Part shown: positions 53,983 to 62,885 of the stretch, piece by piece | Position numbering within the stretch: the first letter of the stretch is position 1 | How the letters are laid out: each line of letters opens with the position of its first letter | NCBI RefSeq assembly: GCF_000626715.1 | Contig: NZ_AQRA01000003.1 | Span: forward strand, 310,001 to 374,000 | Length of the DNA stretch: 64,000 nt | DNA from: Aquimarina atlantica | GTDB taxonomy: Bacteria > Bacteroidota > Bacteroidia > Flavobacteriales > Flavobacteriaceae | Direction: 5' to 3' | The notes under the pieces: model-generated | Database searches by the model: none | Seen by the model: the letters and a program-made list of their open reading frames with translations, nothing else | What the model was told of the DNA's origin: nothing | Program-made: the position numbers and the translations under genes

Positions 53983-55944
53983 ATGATTCATAAGTCCACT
54001 ATAGATGCTGTATTCGAAACTGCTCGGTTAGAAGAAGTAATAGGTGACTTTGTGCAATTAAAAAAAGCAGGGAGTAATTTTAAAGGGTTAAGTCCTTTTA
54101 GTGATGAAAGAACACCTTCTTTTATGGTGTCTCCTGTAAAACAAATATGGAAAGATTTTTCTAGCGGAAAAGGAGGGAATGTAGTTGCTTTTTTGATGGA
54201 ACATGAGCATTTTACCTATCCTGAAGCCATAAAATACCTGGCTAAGAAATATAATATAGAATTTCTGGAAACCGAACAAACAGATGAGCAAAAAGAACAA
54301 GCGAATGAACGAGAGAGTATGTATCTGGTTAGCGAGTTTGCCAATACTTTTTTTCAGAATTCTTTACTTAAAACAGAACAGGGAAAAGCTATTGGGTTAA
54401 CCTATTTTAAAGAGCGTGGTTTTACCGAAGAAACTATAAAAAAGTTTGGACTAGGATATTCTCCTGATGTTTGGGATGCATTTACTGCCGAAGCTATTAA
54501 AAAAGGATATCAATTAGACTACCTGGAGAAAACAGGTCTAACTATAGTAAAAGAAGAAAAACAATTTGACCGTTTCAAAGGTAGAGTAATGTTTCCTATT
54601 CAATCGATGTCTGGGCGGGTCCTGGGCTTTGGAGGAAGAATCTTAACCAATGAAAAAAAAGCAGCAAAATATCTTAATTCTCCAGAAAGTGATATCTATC
54701 ATAAGAGTAAAGTGCTTTATGGTATTTATTATGCAAAACAAGCTATTGCCAAAGAAGATAACTGTTACCTTGTAGAAGGATATACAGATGTTATTCAATT
54801 TAATCAAACAGGGGTTACTAATGTAGTTTCTTCATCTGGTACAGCATTAACACCAGATCAAATTCGGTTAATTAGTAGGCTAACTAAGAATATCACCGTA
54901 TTGTTTGATAGTGATGCTGCCGGGATGCGAGCATCTTTAAGAGGAATTGATTTGATTCTTGAACAGGGAATGAATGTAAAAGTCTGTAGTTTTCCTGATG
55001 GTGAAGATCCAGATAGTTTTGCTAAACAAAATACGTTAGAAGAACTAAACTCGTATCTCGAAGAGAATGTTCAGGATTTTATTAGTTTTAAAGCATCGTT
55101 ATTGCAGCAAGAATCTAAGAATGACCCTATTAAAAGAGCAGAACTGGTTAGAGATATGGTAACTAGTATTTCTAAAATTCCTGACGTGATCAAACGAGAG
55201 ATTTATGTAAAAGAATGCTCTCGAATAATGGACGTTTCTGAAGATGTATTGTTTGATACTTTGGCGCAAATTCGTAATGTTGATGTAAAAGAAGATCGTA
55301 AACAGCAAAAACAGCATCAAAAATCCCTAGAAGTTGTAAAAACCGAAACCCATAAACAACCTAAAGTAAATAGGCAGTATGTATTAGAGCGTCATATAAT
55401 AAAAGCTTTATTGATATATGGTGTTCAGGAGGAAGAGTTTGAAGATTTGATAATGAAAGAAAGTGAAGATGGAGAACTTATATTAGAGCCAGAAATACAT
55501 AAAATAAAAGTTTTTGAAAAAATATATCTGGATCTGCAAGATGATGAAATCGAATTTACAGATCAGGTTTTTAAAGATATATATGCAATTTTGATCGAAG
55601 AGTTAAATCAGGTTGATGAGTTTAAAATAGATAGTTTTATTAATAAAATTCCACCAGAAATAGCTTCAGAGATTACAGAAATCATGATGAGAGAAGAACG
55701 TTATGAGCTTCACAGGTGGGTAGACATGGAAATTCATGTAAAACAAAAAACAGATTCTGTAGCAGAATATGTGAATAATATTATTCTAAGTTTAAGAGGT
55801 TTTTTAATCGATCAAAAGATAAAAGAGCTTTCACAAGAAGTGAAAGCTCAGAATCTTGAAAGTAATATGAATATTCTAGAAGATATTCGAGATTACCAAA
55901 CCCTCAAAAAATTATTGTATAGAAAACTAAATCGAGTGATTTAA
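53983..55944 (+). CDS. dnaG: DNA primase without zinc ligands
   Basis: A 653 aa primase making RNA primers for replication. The N-terminal CHC2-type fold is recognisable (FKGLSPFSDERTPSFMVSP) but the zinc ligands are replaced by Ser37, Ser40, Asp58 and Ser61 (expected CPFH and HCFGCG). The RNA polymerase/TOPRIM core is intact (RFKGRVMFPI, YLVEGYTDV, SSGTALTPDQ, VLFDSDAAGMRAS), and the C-terminal third is the helicase-interacting part. A TATTTTTG element at 53882-53889 may be its promoter. It overlaps the convergent regulator gene by 4 bases. Confidence 0.95.
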   Translation: MIHKSTIDAVFETARLEEVIGDFVQLKKAGSNFKGLSPFSDERTPSFMVSPVKQIWKDFSSGKGGNVVAFLMEHEHFTYPEAIKYLAKKYNIEFLETEQTDEQKEQANERESMYLVSEFANTFFQNSLLKTEQGKAIGLTYFKERGFTEETIKKFGLGYSPDVWDAFTAEAIKKGYQLDYLEKTGLTIVKEEKQFDRFKGRVMFPIQSMSGRVLGFGGRILTNEKKAAKYLNSPESDIYHKSKVLYGIYYAKQAIAKEDNCYLVEGYTDVIQFNQTGVTNVVSSSGTALTPDQIRLISRLTKNITVLFDSDAAGMRASLRGIDLILEQGMNVKVCSFPDGEDPDSFAKQNTLEELNSYLEENVQDFISFKASLLQQESKNDPIKRAELVRDMVTSISKIPDVIKREIYVKECSRIMDVSEDVLFDTLAQIRNVDVKEDRKQQKQHQKSLEVVKTETHKQPKVNRQYVLERHIIKALLIYGVQEEEFEDLIMKESEDGELILEPEIHKIKVFEKIYLDLQDDEIEFTDQVFKDIYAILIEELNQVDEFKIDSFINKIPPEIASEITEIMMREERYELHRWVDMEIHVKQKTDSVAEYVNNIILSLRGFLIDQKIKELSQEVKAQNLESNMNILEDIRDYQTLKKLLYRKLNRVI

Positions 55945-56573
55945 CTTATATGCAATAATCTTGATTGATGGATTAAATCTGCTAGATTATCTACTTTTAA
56001 TTTTTTTAGCAGTCGCGTCTTATACGTACTTACCGTTTTTTCATTAATAGATAATGTAGAAGCTATATCTTTATTACGTTTTCCAGAAGATAGTAGGTTG
56101 AGTACTTCTATTTCTCGGGAGGATAGTTTTTTATATTTTACAACCATATTATTTTCATTAGCATTTCCGTTTGCTAATTGTTGTGTAAGGTTATCATTTA
56201 AATATATACCACCCCTTGCAACGCGTTCTATTGCTTTTTTAAGTGTTTTTGTTGGTACTGTTTTGGATAAGTATGCCGAAGCCCCTGCTTTAATAGCACT
56301 TAAAGCATACATTTCTTCGGGATGAGAACTAAAAATAATTACTTTGATTCTAGGGAATTCTTTTTTAATAGTTCTCAATGCCATAATTCCATTGATCTGA
56401 GGTAAATCTAACTCCATAATGAGTACATCTGGAGTATTAGCTTTCAAAACATCATACATCTCGTTTCCGTTACTTACTTTGCCAATGATCTCATAATCTT
56501 CTGAGTTGCGAAATAAGGAAACGATCCCCTTCCTTGTAATTGGATGATGATCTGCGATTAATACGGTTGTCAT
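55941..56573 (-). CDS. NarL/FixJ-type regulator with atypical receiver
   Basis: 210 aa: receiver domain (1-125) and LuxR-type helix-turn-helix (about 145-205; SSREIEVLNLLSSGKRNKDIASTL). The phospho-acceptor Asp is replaced by Glu54 (LIMELDLP), and the acidic pair is Asp8-His9 (IADHHP) rather than Asp-Asp. Lys104 and Ser82 are kept. It should not be phosphorylated in the normal way and may be constitutively active. There is no kinase gene beside it. It is convergent with dnaG. Confidence 0.9.
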   Translation of the reverse strand: MTTVLIADHHPITRKGIVSLFRNSEDYEIIGKVSNGNEMYDVLKANTPDVLIMELDLPQINGIMALRTIKKEFPRIKVIIFSSHPEEMYALSAIKAGASAYLSKTVPTKTLKKAIERVARGGIYLNDNLTQQLANGNANENNMVVKYKKLSSREIEVLNLLSSGKRNKDIASTLSINEKTVSTYKTRLLKKLKVDNLADLIHQSRLLHIS

Positions 56574-56652
56574 TCTTGTTTACGATTGTTAATGTTAGTT
56601 TAATTTTAAGAGTGTAACATCTTAGGCTAGGGGTAATTTTTAAATCTTTGTG

Positions 56653-56660
56653 CAAAATTA
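56653..56660 (-). promoter_or_regulatory. Putative -7 element for the NarL-type regulator
   Basis: On the minus strand TAATTTTG matches TAnnTTTG, 79 bases upstream of the regulator start codon. No clear -33 TTTG was seen. Confidence 0.4.
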
Positions 56661-56714
56661 CTAAGAACTAGTCCTCGTAAACTTTTTTTTATGTATTTAT
56701 CGACAAAATGTTGA

Positions 56715-57503
56715 TTATAATAGATTAACGGGTATTTTACACACCGGAATAGGGATCATTTTGTGTTGGTTTACGGTATTTAGACGGATAAAAATTTTGA
56801 AAACCTCTTGTTCCCTTCCTTCAAAATCATCAATTTTTTTGCCTTCATCTTTCATTTTCATAGCCCATTCTAATTCATCATAACTTGCGCCAATTTGATC
56901 TTCATCACTTCTGCTATCTCCAAATAATCCATCGGTAGGAGGAGCAACTTGTATCGAATTAGGTACTTTTAGAGCTTTTCCTATTGCATACACTTCGCTT
57001 TTTAACAAGTTAGCAATTGGACTTAAATCTACACCACCATCTCCATATTTGGTATAAAAACCAACTCCAAAATCTTCAACCTTATTACCTGTTCCTGCAA
57101 CTAGATATTTATATAAACCTGCAAAATAATACAATGTAGACATTCTTAATCGAGCCCTGGTATTTGCTAATGACAGATCAAGTTGCGCACTTGGGGCCGT
57201 CTTAGGAACAGCAGATTTTAATTCTTCAAAAACGGGAGTTAGATCAACTCTAATATCAGAAACATTAGAAAACCTTTCTTTTAATTGGGCGATATGTTCC
57301 TGGGCTCTTGTTACCTGGCTCTGGGCTTGATGAATAGGCATTTCTACACAAAGCGTTTTTAAACCTGTTTTTGCACATAAAGAAGAAGTAACTGCACTAT
57401 CAATCCCTCCGCTTACACCAATAACAAAACCTTCTATGTTTGCATTAGTAGCGTATTCTTTTAACCAGTTTACGATATGATCAATTACTTTTTCTGTTTG
57501 CAT
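56715..57503 (-). CDS. nadE: NAD synthetase
   Basis: A 262 aa ammonia-type NAD synthetase converting deamido-NAD to NAD. The PP-loop SGGIDS is at 31-36. GTGNKVEDFGVGFYTKYGDGGVD and LPPTDGLF-like VAPPTDGLFGDSRSDEDQIG segments are conserved. There is no N-terminal nitrilase (glutaminase) domain. Adjacent to and divergent from gldB across 129 bases. Confidence 0.95.
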   Translation of the reverse strand: MQTEKVIDHIVNWLKEYATNANIEGFVIGVSGGIDSAVTSSLCAKTGLKTLCVEMPIHQAQSQVTRAQEHIAQLKERFSNVSDIRVDLTPVFEELKSAVPKTAPSAQLDLSLANTRARLRMSTLYYFAGLYKYLVAGTGNKVEDFGVGFYTKYGDGGVDLSPIANLLKSEVYAIGKALKVPNSIQVAPPTDGLFGDSRSDEDQIGASYDELEWAMKMKDEGKKIDDFEGREQEVFKIFIRLNTVNQHKMIPIPVCKIPVNLL

Positions 57504-57576
57504 ACTTGTTACTTATTAATGTTAATTTAAACCTGAAAACGATCAGTATTTCAATTTTATACTTCGTATTTCGATC

Positions 57577-57608
57577 TTTGTCTGTGGTAATTTGATATCT
57601 TACCTTTG
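57577..57608 (+). promoter_or_regulatory. Promoter of gldBC
   Basis: TTTG (57577-57580), 20-base spacer, TACCTTTG (57601-57608): full match to the flavobacterial consensus. The first gldB ATG is 24 bases downstream. Confidence 0.72.
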
Positions 57609-57632
57609 CGAATATAAAATTAATAAAAAAAG

Positions 57633-58652
57633 ATGGCGTTCTGGAATAGTAGAAATTATTTAGAGAGATATTATAATTTAAGAATGAATAGTATTAAGTA
57701 TTTAAAATTCGCCATTATTTTTTGCATATTATGTTCTTGTTCTAGTAAAAATAAAGTAGATAAAGAAGTTGCTGAAATCCCTGTAGATATTAAAATTGAA
57801 CGTTTTGATCGATTATTTGCAGAAATGACTCAGGAAAACTTACCTAATCTAAAAAAGGAATATCCTTTCTTATTTTCAGAAAAATTTGCAGATAGTGTAT
57901 GGATCAAAAGGTCTCGAGATACAATACAACAAGAAGTAAACAAAGAAGTAGAGAAAGCTTTTTCAGATTTTTCTTCCGAGGAAGATGAACTGTATTCACT
58001 TTTTCAGCGTATTAAATATTATTTCCCAGAAATTAAAGAACCTAGAGTGGTTACAATTACAAATGATGTAGATTATCATAATAAAGTGGTACTTTCAAAA
58101 GGGTTGCTTATTATTTCTTTGGATACATATTTAGGTAAGGACCATCATTTTTATGAAGGGATACAAAAATATTTAAGACAGCATTTTGATAGACAATATA
58201 TAGTACCAGATGTGGCCTCTATGTATGCAAAAAATCAGATAGGACCGATTAGAGATAGAACGTTTTTGGGTAATCTTGTTTCTTTTGGGAAAGAACTATA
58301 TCTTAAAAATTTACTCTTACCAGATTTTAGCGATGCCAGAAAAATTGGGTATACAGAAGAGCAGTATGCCTGGGCAAAAGCTAATGAAGAGGAAATATGG
58401 AGGTATTTCGTAGATCGCCAATTATTATATAGTACAGAGAGTACCCTTATGCCTAGATTTTTGTATCCCGGACCTTTTTCAAAATTTTATTTAGAAGAAA
58501 TTGATAAAGAAGCTCCAGATAGAATAGGACAATTTATAGGATGGAGGATTGTAACTTCGTATATGAAAAATAACAATGTATCTTTGCGGCAATTAATAGT
58601 GGCAGATGCCGAAACGATTTTTAACAGATCAAAATATAAACCCGAAAGATAA
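57633..58652 (+). CDS. gldB: Gliding motility lipoprotein GldB
   Basis: A 339 aa lipoprotein essential for gliding in flavobacteria; its precise role is tied to the GldKLMN/T9SS machinery. Recognised by IKIERFDRLFAEM, YFPEIKEPRVVTITNDVDYHN and the C-terminal GWRIVTSYMKNN. The lipobox ILCSC follows a hydrophobic stretch. The first ATG gives a 17-residue basic/aromatic extension; the in-frame ATG at 57684 (MNSIKYLKF) gives a normal signal peptide with Cys19 and may be the true start. It overlaps gldC by one base. Confidence 0.9.
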   Translation: MAFWNSRNYLERYYNLRMNSIKYLKFAIIFCILCSCSSKNKVDKEVAEIPVDIKIERFDRLFAEMTQENLPNLKKEYPFLFSEKFADSVWIKRSRDTIQQEVNKEVEKAFSDFSSEEDELYSLFQRIKYYFPEIKEPRVVTITNDVDYHNKVVLSKGLLIISLDTYLGKDHHFYEGIQKYLRQHFDRQYIVPDVASMYAKNQIGPIRDRTFLGNLVSFGKELYLKNLLLPDFSDARKIGYTEEQYAWAKANEEEIWRYFVDRQLLYSTESTLMPRFLYPGPFSKFYLEEIDKEAPDRIGQFIGWRIVTSYMKNNNVSLRQLIVADAETIFNRSKYKPER

Positions 58653-58990
58653 TGGCAAATAATCATAAGTCAGAAATAAAAATAGATATAGAATTAGATG
58701 AAAACAGGATTCCAGAAAAATTAAAATGGACAGCAAAAGATGGTGGAGTAGAGAACGAAGAAACCAAAGCAATGCTTCTGTCTGTATGGAATAGCAAAAA
58801 TAAAGAAAGCCTTCGTATTGATTTATGGACCAAAGATATGCCTGTGGATGAAATGAGGATCTTTTTTCATCAAACATTAGTTGCTATGAGTGATACTTTT
58901 TATCGAGCTACACAAGATGAAAAGATGTCGGCAACTATGAAAGATTTTTGTGATTACTTTGCCGAAAAACTGGATCTTAAGCAAAAGTAA
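58652..58990 (+). CDS. gldC: Gliding motility protein GldC
   Basis: A 112 aa cytoplasmic protein matching GldC by its N-terminus SEIKIDIELDENRIPEKLKW, by MLLSVWN and by LRIDLWTKDMPVDEMRIFFHQT. It follows gldB with a one-base overlap, as in Flavobacterium johnsoniae. There GldC improves gliding without being essential. No signal peptide. Confidence 0.92.
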   Translation: MANNHKSEIKIDIELDENRIPEKLKWTAKDGGVENEETKAMLLSVWNSKNKESLRIDLWTKDMPVDEMRIFFHQTLVAMSDTFYRATQDEKMSATMKDFCDYFAEKLDLKQK

Positions 58991-59049
58991 TATTTTGTTT
59001 TTTTGAAATGTTTGGTCAGATTTGTTGACTAAATGTCAAAAAATGAACA

Positions 59050-59415
59050 TTGAAAAAAACCTTGTATTTTGTATATAATACAAAATCAGATATTTGGAAT
59101 AAATATCTTGATAACCTTCATAAGATTATAAGCCCGACTACATATTCATGTGATCTTTGCAGTCTTACTCATGGTAATTTTTCTGAAAAAAAGGTATGGA
59201 AGAGTTTTAGAGAAAATTCAGATTATCAATTCGTTTTTATGTATAAAGATGAGTTCTTGAGAACGTATTCCTGTTTGGAAGGCGAAAATTTTGATTTTCC
59301 TATTGTTTTTAAAAAGCAAGGAGAAAAAATTGATGTGTTATTTGATTCGAAAGAGATATCATCTCTAAACTCTGCAGAAGAATTGATAGGATTTCTGAAA
59401 CAGAAAATGAACTAA
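59050..59415 (+). CDS. Conserved small protein with CxxC motif
   Basis: A 121 aa cytoplasmic protein starting at TTG 59050 (MKKTLYFVYNTKSD). Recognisable conserved stretches are HKIISPTTYSCDLCSLTHGNF with a CxxC and KVWKSFRENS. Relatives occur widely, sometimes labelled GTPase without evidence; I know no established function. An out-of-frame ATG at 59043 is not the start. Its last 4 bases overlap the convergent engB stop. Confidence 0.78.
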   Translation: MKKTLYFVYNTKSDIWNKYLDNLHKIISPTTYSCDLCSLTHGNFSEKKVWKSFRENSDYQFVFMYKDEFLRTYSCLEGENFDFPIVFKKQGEKIDVLFDSKEISSLNSAEELIGFLKQKMN

Positions 59416-60017
59416 GACTTTTTTAATTGGGAATTAATTTCTGCGATGTAGTTAAGAACATCCTCTTTACCTTGTCCAGAAGAAGATGAGGTGATAAAAT
59501 AATTAGGCATTTCTTCCCAATATTTGAGCATTTCTTCAGTATAAGCACTTATTTGAGCGGGTAACTTATTTTTTGAAAGCTTATCGGCTTTTGTGAAAAT
59601 AATAGAAAATGGTATTTGATTTTCACCTAACCATTGCATAAACTCGAGGTCTATTTTTTGTGGTTCATGACGGCAATCTACTAAAACAAAAGCGCTAACC
59701 AATTGTATTCGTTTAGAGAAGTACGCAGTAATAAATTTCTGAAATACTTTTTTTGAAGACTTAGATACTCTGGCATATCCATATCCAGGTAAATCAACCA
59801 AAAACCAAGCCTTATTGATAATAAAATGATTAATCAACTGCGTTTTTCCCGGTCTACCCGATGTTTTAGCAAGACTTTTACGAGTAGTAAGCATGTTGAT
59901 TAATGAGGATTTGCCAACATTAGATCTGCCTATAAATGCATATTCAGGGAGTTTGTCTTTAGGACATTTGGCAACGTCGCTATTACTCATTACAAATTCA
60001 GCGCTACTAATCTTCAT
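59412..60017 (-). CDS. engB: Ribosome biogenesis GTPase EngB (YihA/YsxC)
   Basis: A 201 aa GTPase needed for 50S assembly and cell division. G1 GRSNVGKSS (30-38), G2 loop with TSGRPGKTQ, G3 DLPGYGYA and G4 TKADKL are all present. It starts MKISSAEFVMSNSDV. It follows the alpha/beta hydrolase gene by 19 bases and is likely cotranscribed with it. Confidence 0.95.
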   Translation of the reverse strand: MKISSAEFVMSNSDVAKCPKDKLPEYAFIGRSNVGKSSLINMLTTRKSLAKTSGRPGKTQLINHFIINKAWFLVDLPGYGYARVSKSSKKVFQKFITAYFSKRIQLVSAFVLVDCRHEPQKIDLEFMQWLGENQIPFSIIFTKADKLSKNKLPAQISAYTEEMLKYWEEMPNYFITSSSSGQGKEDVLNYIAEINSQLKKS

Positions 60018-60036
60018 AGTGTCAAATCAATTATGA

Positions 60037-60807
60037 TTAGAAGTTACGTTCTTGTAACCAATTGTATAGTAAACGGTTAAATTCTTCAGGATGCTCCATC
60101 ATAGCAGCATGACCACATTTGTCAATCCAGTATAAATCAGAATCAGGTAATAAACGATTAAAATCATCTGCAACTTCTGGGGGAGTAACATTATCATTTT
60201 TCCCCCAAATAATACAAGTTGGGGTATTCATGTTAGGTAGATCTTTTGCCATGTTATGTCGAATAGCACTCTTAGCAATTGCAAGAGTTCTAATTAATTT
60301 ATTTCGATCATTAACAGTAGCATATACTTCATCTACAATCTCTTTGGTAGCAATTTCGGGATCATAAAATACATTTTCTGCTTTAGCTTTAATGTACTCA
60401 TAGTCACCTCGTTTTGGGTAACTTTCTCCCATGGCACTTTCGTAAAGGCCAGAACTTCCGGTTATAACCAAACCCTTTACTTTTTCGGGAAACATCTTGG
60501 TGCATAAAAGGGCAATATGTCCCCCTAGAGAATTACCGAGAAGTATAACTTCTTTATCACCATATCCTAAGTGATCAATAAAATCTTTAAGGTACCTGGC
60601 ATAAGTACTTACTTTGGTTTTTAGTAAAGATAAAGTATATACAGGGAGCTCTGGGATCAGTACCTTATATCCGTGTTCAGGGAAGTAAGAACTAACACCC
60701 TCAAAATTACTCAAACCACCCATCAATCCGTGTAAAATGATGATTGGTGTGCCTTCCCCTAAATCTAGATAACTAAATTTTCCGTCTTTTTTTAATTCGT
60801 GCTTCAT
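60037..60807 (-). CDS. Alpha/beta hydrolase
   Basis: A 256 aa cytoplasmic hydrolase. Oxyanion motif HGLMGG, nucleophile Ser93 in GNSLGG, acid Asp205 in GKNDNVTPP and His233 in CGHAAMMEHP give a complete triad. It resembles MhpC/BioH-like esterases; the substrate is unknown. Position upstream of engB and beside the dcw cluster looks conserved in flavobacteria from memory, but no function follows from it. Confidence 0.88.
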   Translation of the reverse strand: MKHELKKDGKFSYLDLGEGTPIIILHGLMGGLSNFEGVSSYFPEHGYKVLIPELPVYTLSLLKTKVSTYARYLKDFIDHLGYGDKEVILLGNSLGGHIALLCTKMFPEKVKGLVITGSSGLYESAMGESYPKRGDYEYIKAKAENVFYDPEIATKEIVDEVYATVNDRNKLIRTLAIAKSAIRHNMAKDLPNMNTPTCIIWGKNDNVTPPEVADDFNRLLPDSDLYWIDKCGHAAMMEHPEEFNRLLYNWLQERNF

Positions 60808-61038
60808 TAATACTTCTTACAAGAATTAAAAGCAAATATAGCATTTTCATAATTAGTTTTGGGATTTTTTATTAATACTACAGAATGAATTTTTATATTT
60901 TTTTTCGAGACCTATTATTTCTATCTCAAATTAGGTAAAACCAAGAATTCACAAGTGTTGACGTAGTGTGCTGATAAACAAAATCTTAAAGTTTTTAGTT
61001 GTTGTGGCTTTACTGTTTAGAAGACAATTTATTAACAA

Positions 61039-61082
61039 TGTGGTAAATTGTGGTAAAAAGTGGTAATTTTTTCAATATATTT
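61039..61082 (+). promoter_or_regulatory. mraZ: Three MraZ boxes and promoter of the dcw cluster
   Basis: Three direct repeats at exact 10-base spacing: GTGGTAAATT (61039), GTGGTAAAAA (61049), GTGGTAATTT (61059). Phased GTGG/TGGG repeats upstream of mraZ are the known binding sites of MraZ, which represses its own operon in E. coli. They are followed at 61075-61082 by TATATTTG, a full -7 match; the repeats cover the -33 region. The GTG start at 61111 lies in a fourth GTGGTAAAT. The rest of the 303-base gap (60808-61038) shows nothing recognisable. Confidence 0.8.
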
Positions 61083-61110
61083 GACTAATTAAACGTTTAG
61101 GGAAATAAAA

Positions 61111-61578
61111 GTGGTAAATCTAATCGGCACATACGAGTGTAAGGCAGACGCTAAGGGACGTCTAATGATGCCTGTTGCTTTTAAGAAGCAACTCTCGCCG
61201 GTGTTGCAAGATGGATTTGTATTAAAAAGAGCCGTTTTTCAATCTTGTTTGGAGTTGTATCCAATGGCAGAATGGAATCTTTTAATGCAAAAAATTAACA
61301 AACTTAATCGCTTTAAAAAGAAAAATAATGATTTCATCAGAAAATTTACGGCTGGTGTAAAAGTAGTTGAGATTGATGCAGCTGGTCGACTTTTGATTCC
61401 AAAAGATTTGATTGGATTTGCCGAAATTACTAAGGACTTAGTGTTGTCATCTGCTGTAAATATTATAGAGATTTGGGATAAAGATAAGTATGAAAAGGCA
61501 ATTGATGATGCAGCTGTTGATTTTGCAGATTTGGCAGAAGAAGTAATGGGTTTTGATGACGAAATAGATCATGATTGA
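61111..61578 (+). CDS. mraZ: Transcriptional regulator MraZ
   Basis: 155 aa with two SpoVT/AbrB-like halves, each carrying the DxxGR motif (DAKGRLMMP and DAAGRLLIP). It regulates the division and cell-wall cluster that it opens. The start is GTG (61111), giving MVNLIGTYECK as in relatives; no ATG fits. Three phased GTGGT repeats upstream are its probable operator. rsmH follows after 89 bases. Confidence 0.95.
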   Translation: MVNLIGTYECKADAKGRLMMPVAFKKQLSPVLQDGFVLKRAVFQSCLELYPMAEWNLLMQKINKLNRFKKKNNDFIRKFTAGVKVVEIDAAGRLLIPKDLIGFAEITKDLVLSSAVNIIEIWDKDKYEKAIDDAAVDFADLAEEVMGFDDEIDHD

Positions 61579-61667
61579 TAGGGTTAATAAAGGTTAATAC
61601 GCTTATTCTGGCAAAGATTTGTAGAGGCTTAGCTTTTGTTTAGACTATTAAAACTAGAAAAGAAAAG

Positions 61668-62573
61668 ATGAAAGAGATGGAATATCATAACCCGGTTTTA
61701 CTTACAGAAACAGTAGATGGATTAGCAGTAAAGCCTAACGGAATCTATGTTGATGTGACATTTGGAGGAGGAGGTCATTCTAGTGAAATTCTGAGACGAT
61801 TGGGACCTGAAGGAAAATTATTTGCTTTTGATCAGGATCAGGATGCTTTAGAGAATGCGATTGATGATGATCGATTTACTTTAATAAATGAAAACTTTAG
61901 ATTCATTAAACGATTTCTACGATTCTATGGGGTTAGAAAAGTAGATGGAATCTTGGGGGATTTTGGGGTTTCTTCACATCAATTTGATGTAGCAGATAGG
62001 GGCTTTTCTACTAGGTTTGAAGCAGATCTAGATATGAGAATGAATCAAAATAGAGAAATATCAGCTTATCATGTAATCAACGAATACGATGAGTCTGATC
62101 TAAGAACAATGTTTTTGCAATATGGAGAATTGAGAAATGCTCCTAAGCTGGCAAGAGCTATAGTTGGAGCTAGAAAAGAGGAAAGTTTAAAAACCAGTGT
62201 AGAATTAAAAGAGGTGCTTAGGCCGTTTTTGCCAAAGCATAAAGAACATAAAATACTGGCACAAATATATCAGGCGATTAGAATTGAAGTAAATCAGGAG
62301 ATTGAAGCTCTTAAAGAGTTTTTGATACAAACAACAGAGCTTTTAGATGCTAAAGGAAGAATTAGCTTAATCTCTTATCATTCTTTAGAAGATAGATTGG
62401 TAAAGAGATTTATACGTAGTGGGATGTTTGAAGGAGAGCCAGAAAAAGATTTATATGGTAATGTGTCGGTACCTTTTAAAAAAGTAGGTGGATTAATAGT
62501 TCCTAATGAGGAAGAGATTAAAGAAAATAATAGAGCACGAAGTGCTAAACTAAGAATAGCCGAAAGAATTTGA
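61668..62573 (+). CDS. rsmH: 16S rRNA (cytosine1402-N4)-methyltransferase
   Basis: A 301 aa SAM-dependent enzyme (MraW). It starts with YHNPVLLTETVDGL; the SAM motif DVTFGGGGHS, GDFGVSSHQFD, and the late ISYHSLEDRLVKRF and NNRARSAKLR motifs are all present. It is the second gene of the dcw cluster and overlaps the following ftsL-like gene by 4 bases (TTGA). Confidence 0.96.
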   Translation: MKEMEYHNPVLLTETVDGLAVKPNGIYVDVTFGGGGHSSEILRRLGPEGKLFAFDQDQDALENAIDDDRFTLINENFRFIKRFLRFYGVRKVDGILGDFGVSSHQFDVADRGFSTRFEADLDMRMNQNREISAYHVINEYDESDLRTMFLQYGELRNAPKLARAIVGARKEESLKTSVELKEVLRPFLPKHKEHKILAQIYQAIRIEVNQEIEALKEFLIQTTELLDAKGRISLISYHSLEDRLVKRFIRSGMFEGEPEKDLYGNVSVPFKKVGGLIVPNEEEIKENNRARSAKLRIAERI

Positions 62574-62881
62574 AGCAGACAATTTATGACATATTAAAAG
62601 GTAAGTTCCTTATTGCAGATGATGCAATGAAAAATTGGAGAATGTTATTGTTTCTTTCTTTTTTGGCAATAATAATGATCGCAAGCTCACATAACGCAGA
62701 AAGTAAGGTGCATGAGATTGCTAGATTGAATAATGAAGTTAGAGAATTAAGGACGCATTTTGTAGATGGAAAAACCGAATTGATGAGGTTGAAGATGGAG
62801 TCATCAATAATAAAAAAGATGACGCAAAAAGGGCTAAAACGCCCCGAAAGACCTCCAAGAAAAATAATAGTAAAAAAATAA
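62570..62881 (+). CDS. FtsL-like cell division protein
   Basis: A 103 aa single-pass protein: cytoplasmic N-terminus, membrane segment about 25-41 (LLFLSFLAIIMIASS), then a leucine-zipper-like periplasmic coiled coil (EIARLNNEVRELRTHFV) and a proline-rich basic end. Size, topology and position between rsmH and ftsI identify it as the FtsL equivalent of the divisome. The start is TTG (62570), overlapping the rsmH stop. Confidence 0.82.
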   Translation: MKQTIYDILKGKFLIADDAMKNWRMLLFLSFLAIIMIASSHNAESKVHEIARLNNEVRELRTHFVDGKTELMRLKMESSIIKKMTQKGLKRPERPPRKIIVKK

Positions 62882-62885
62882 ACTG

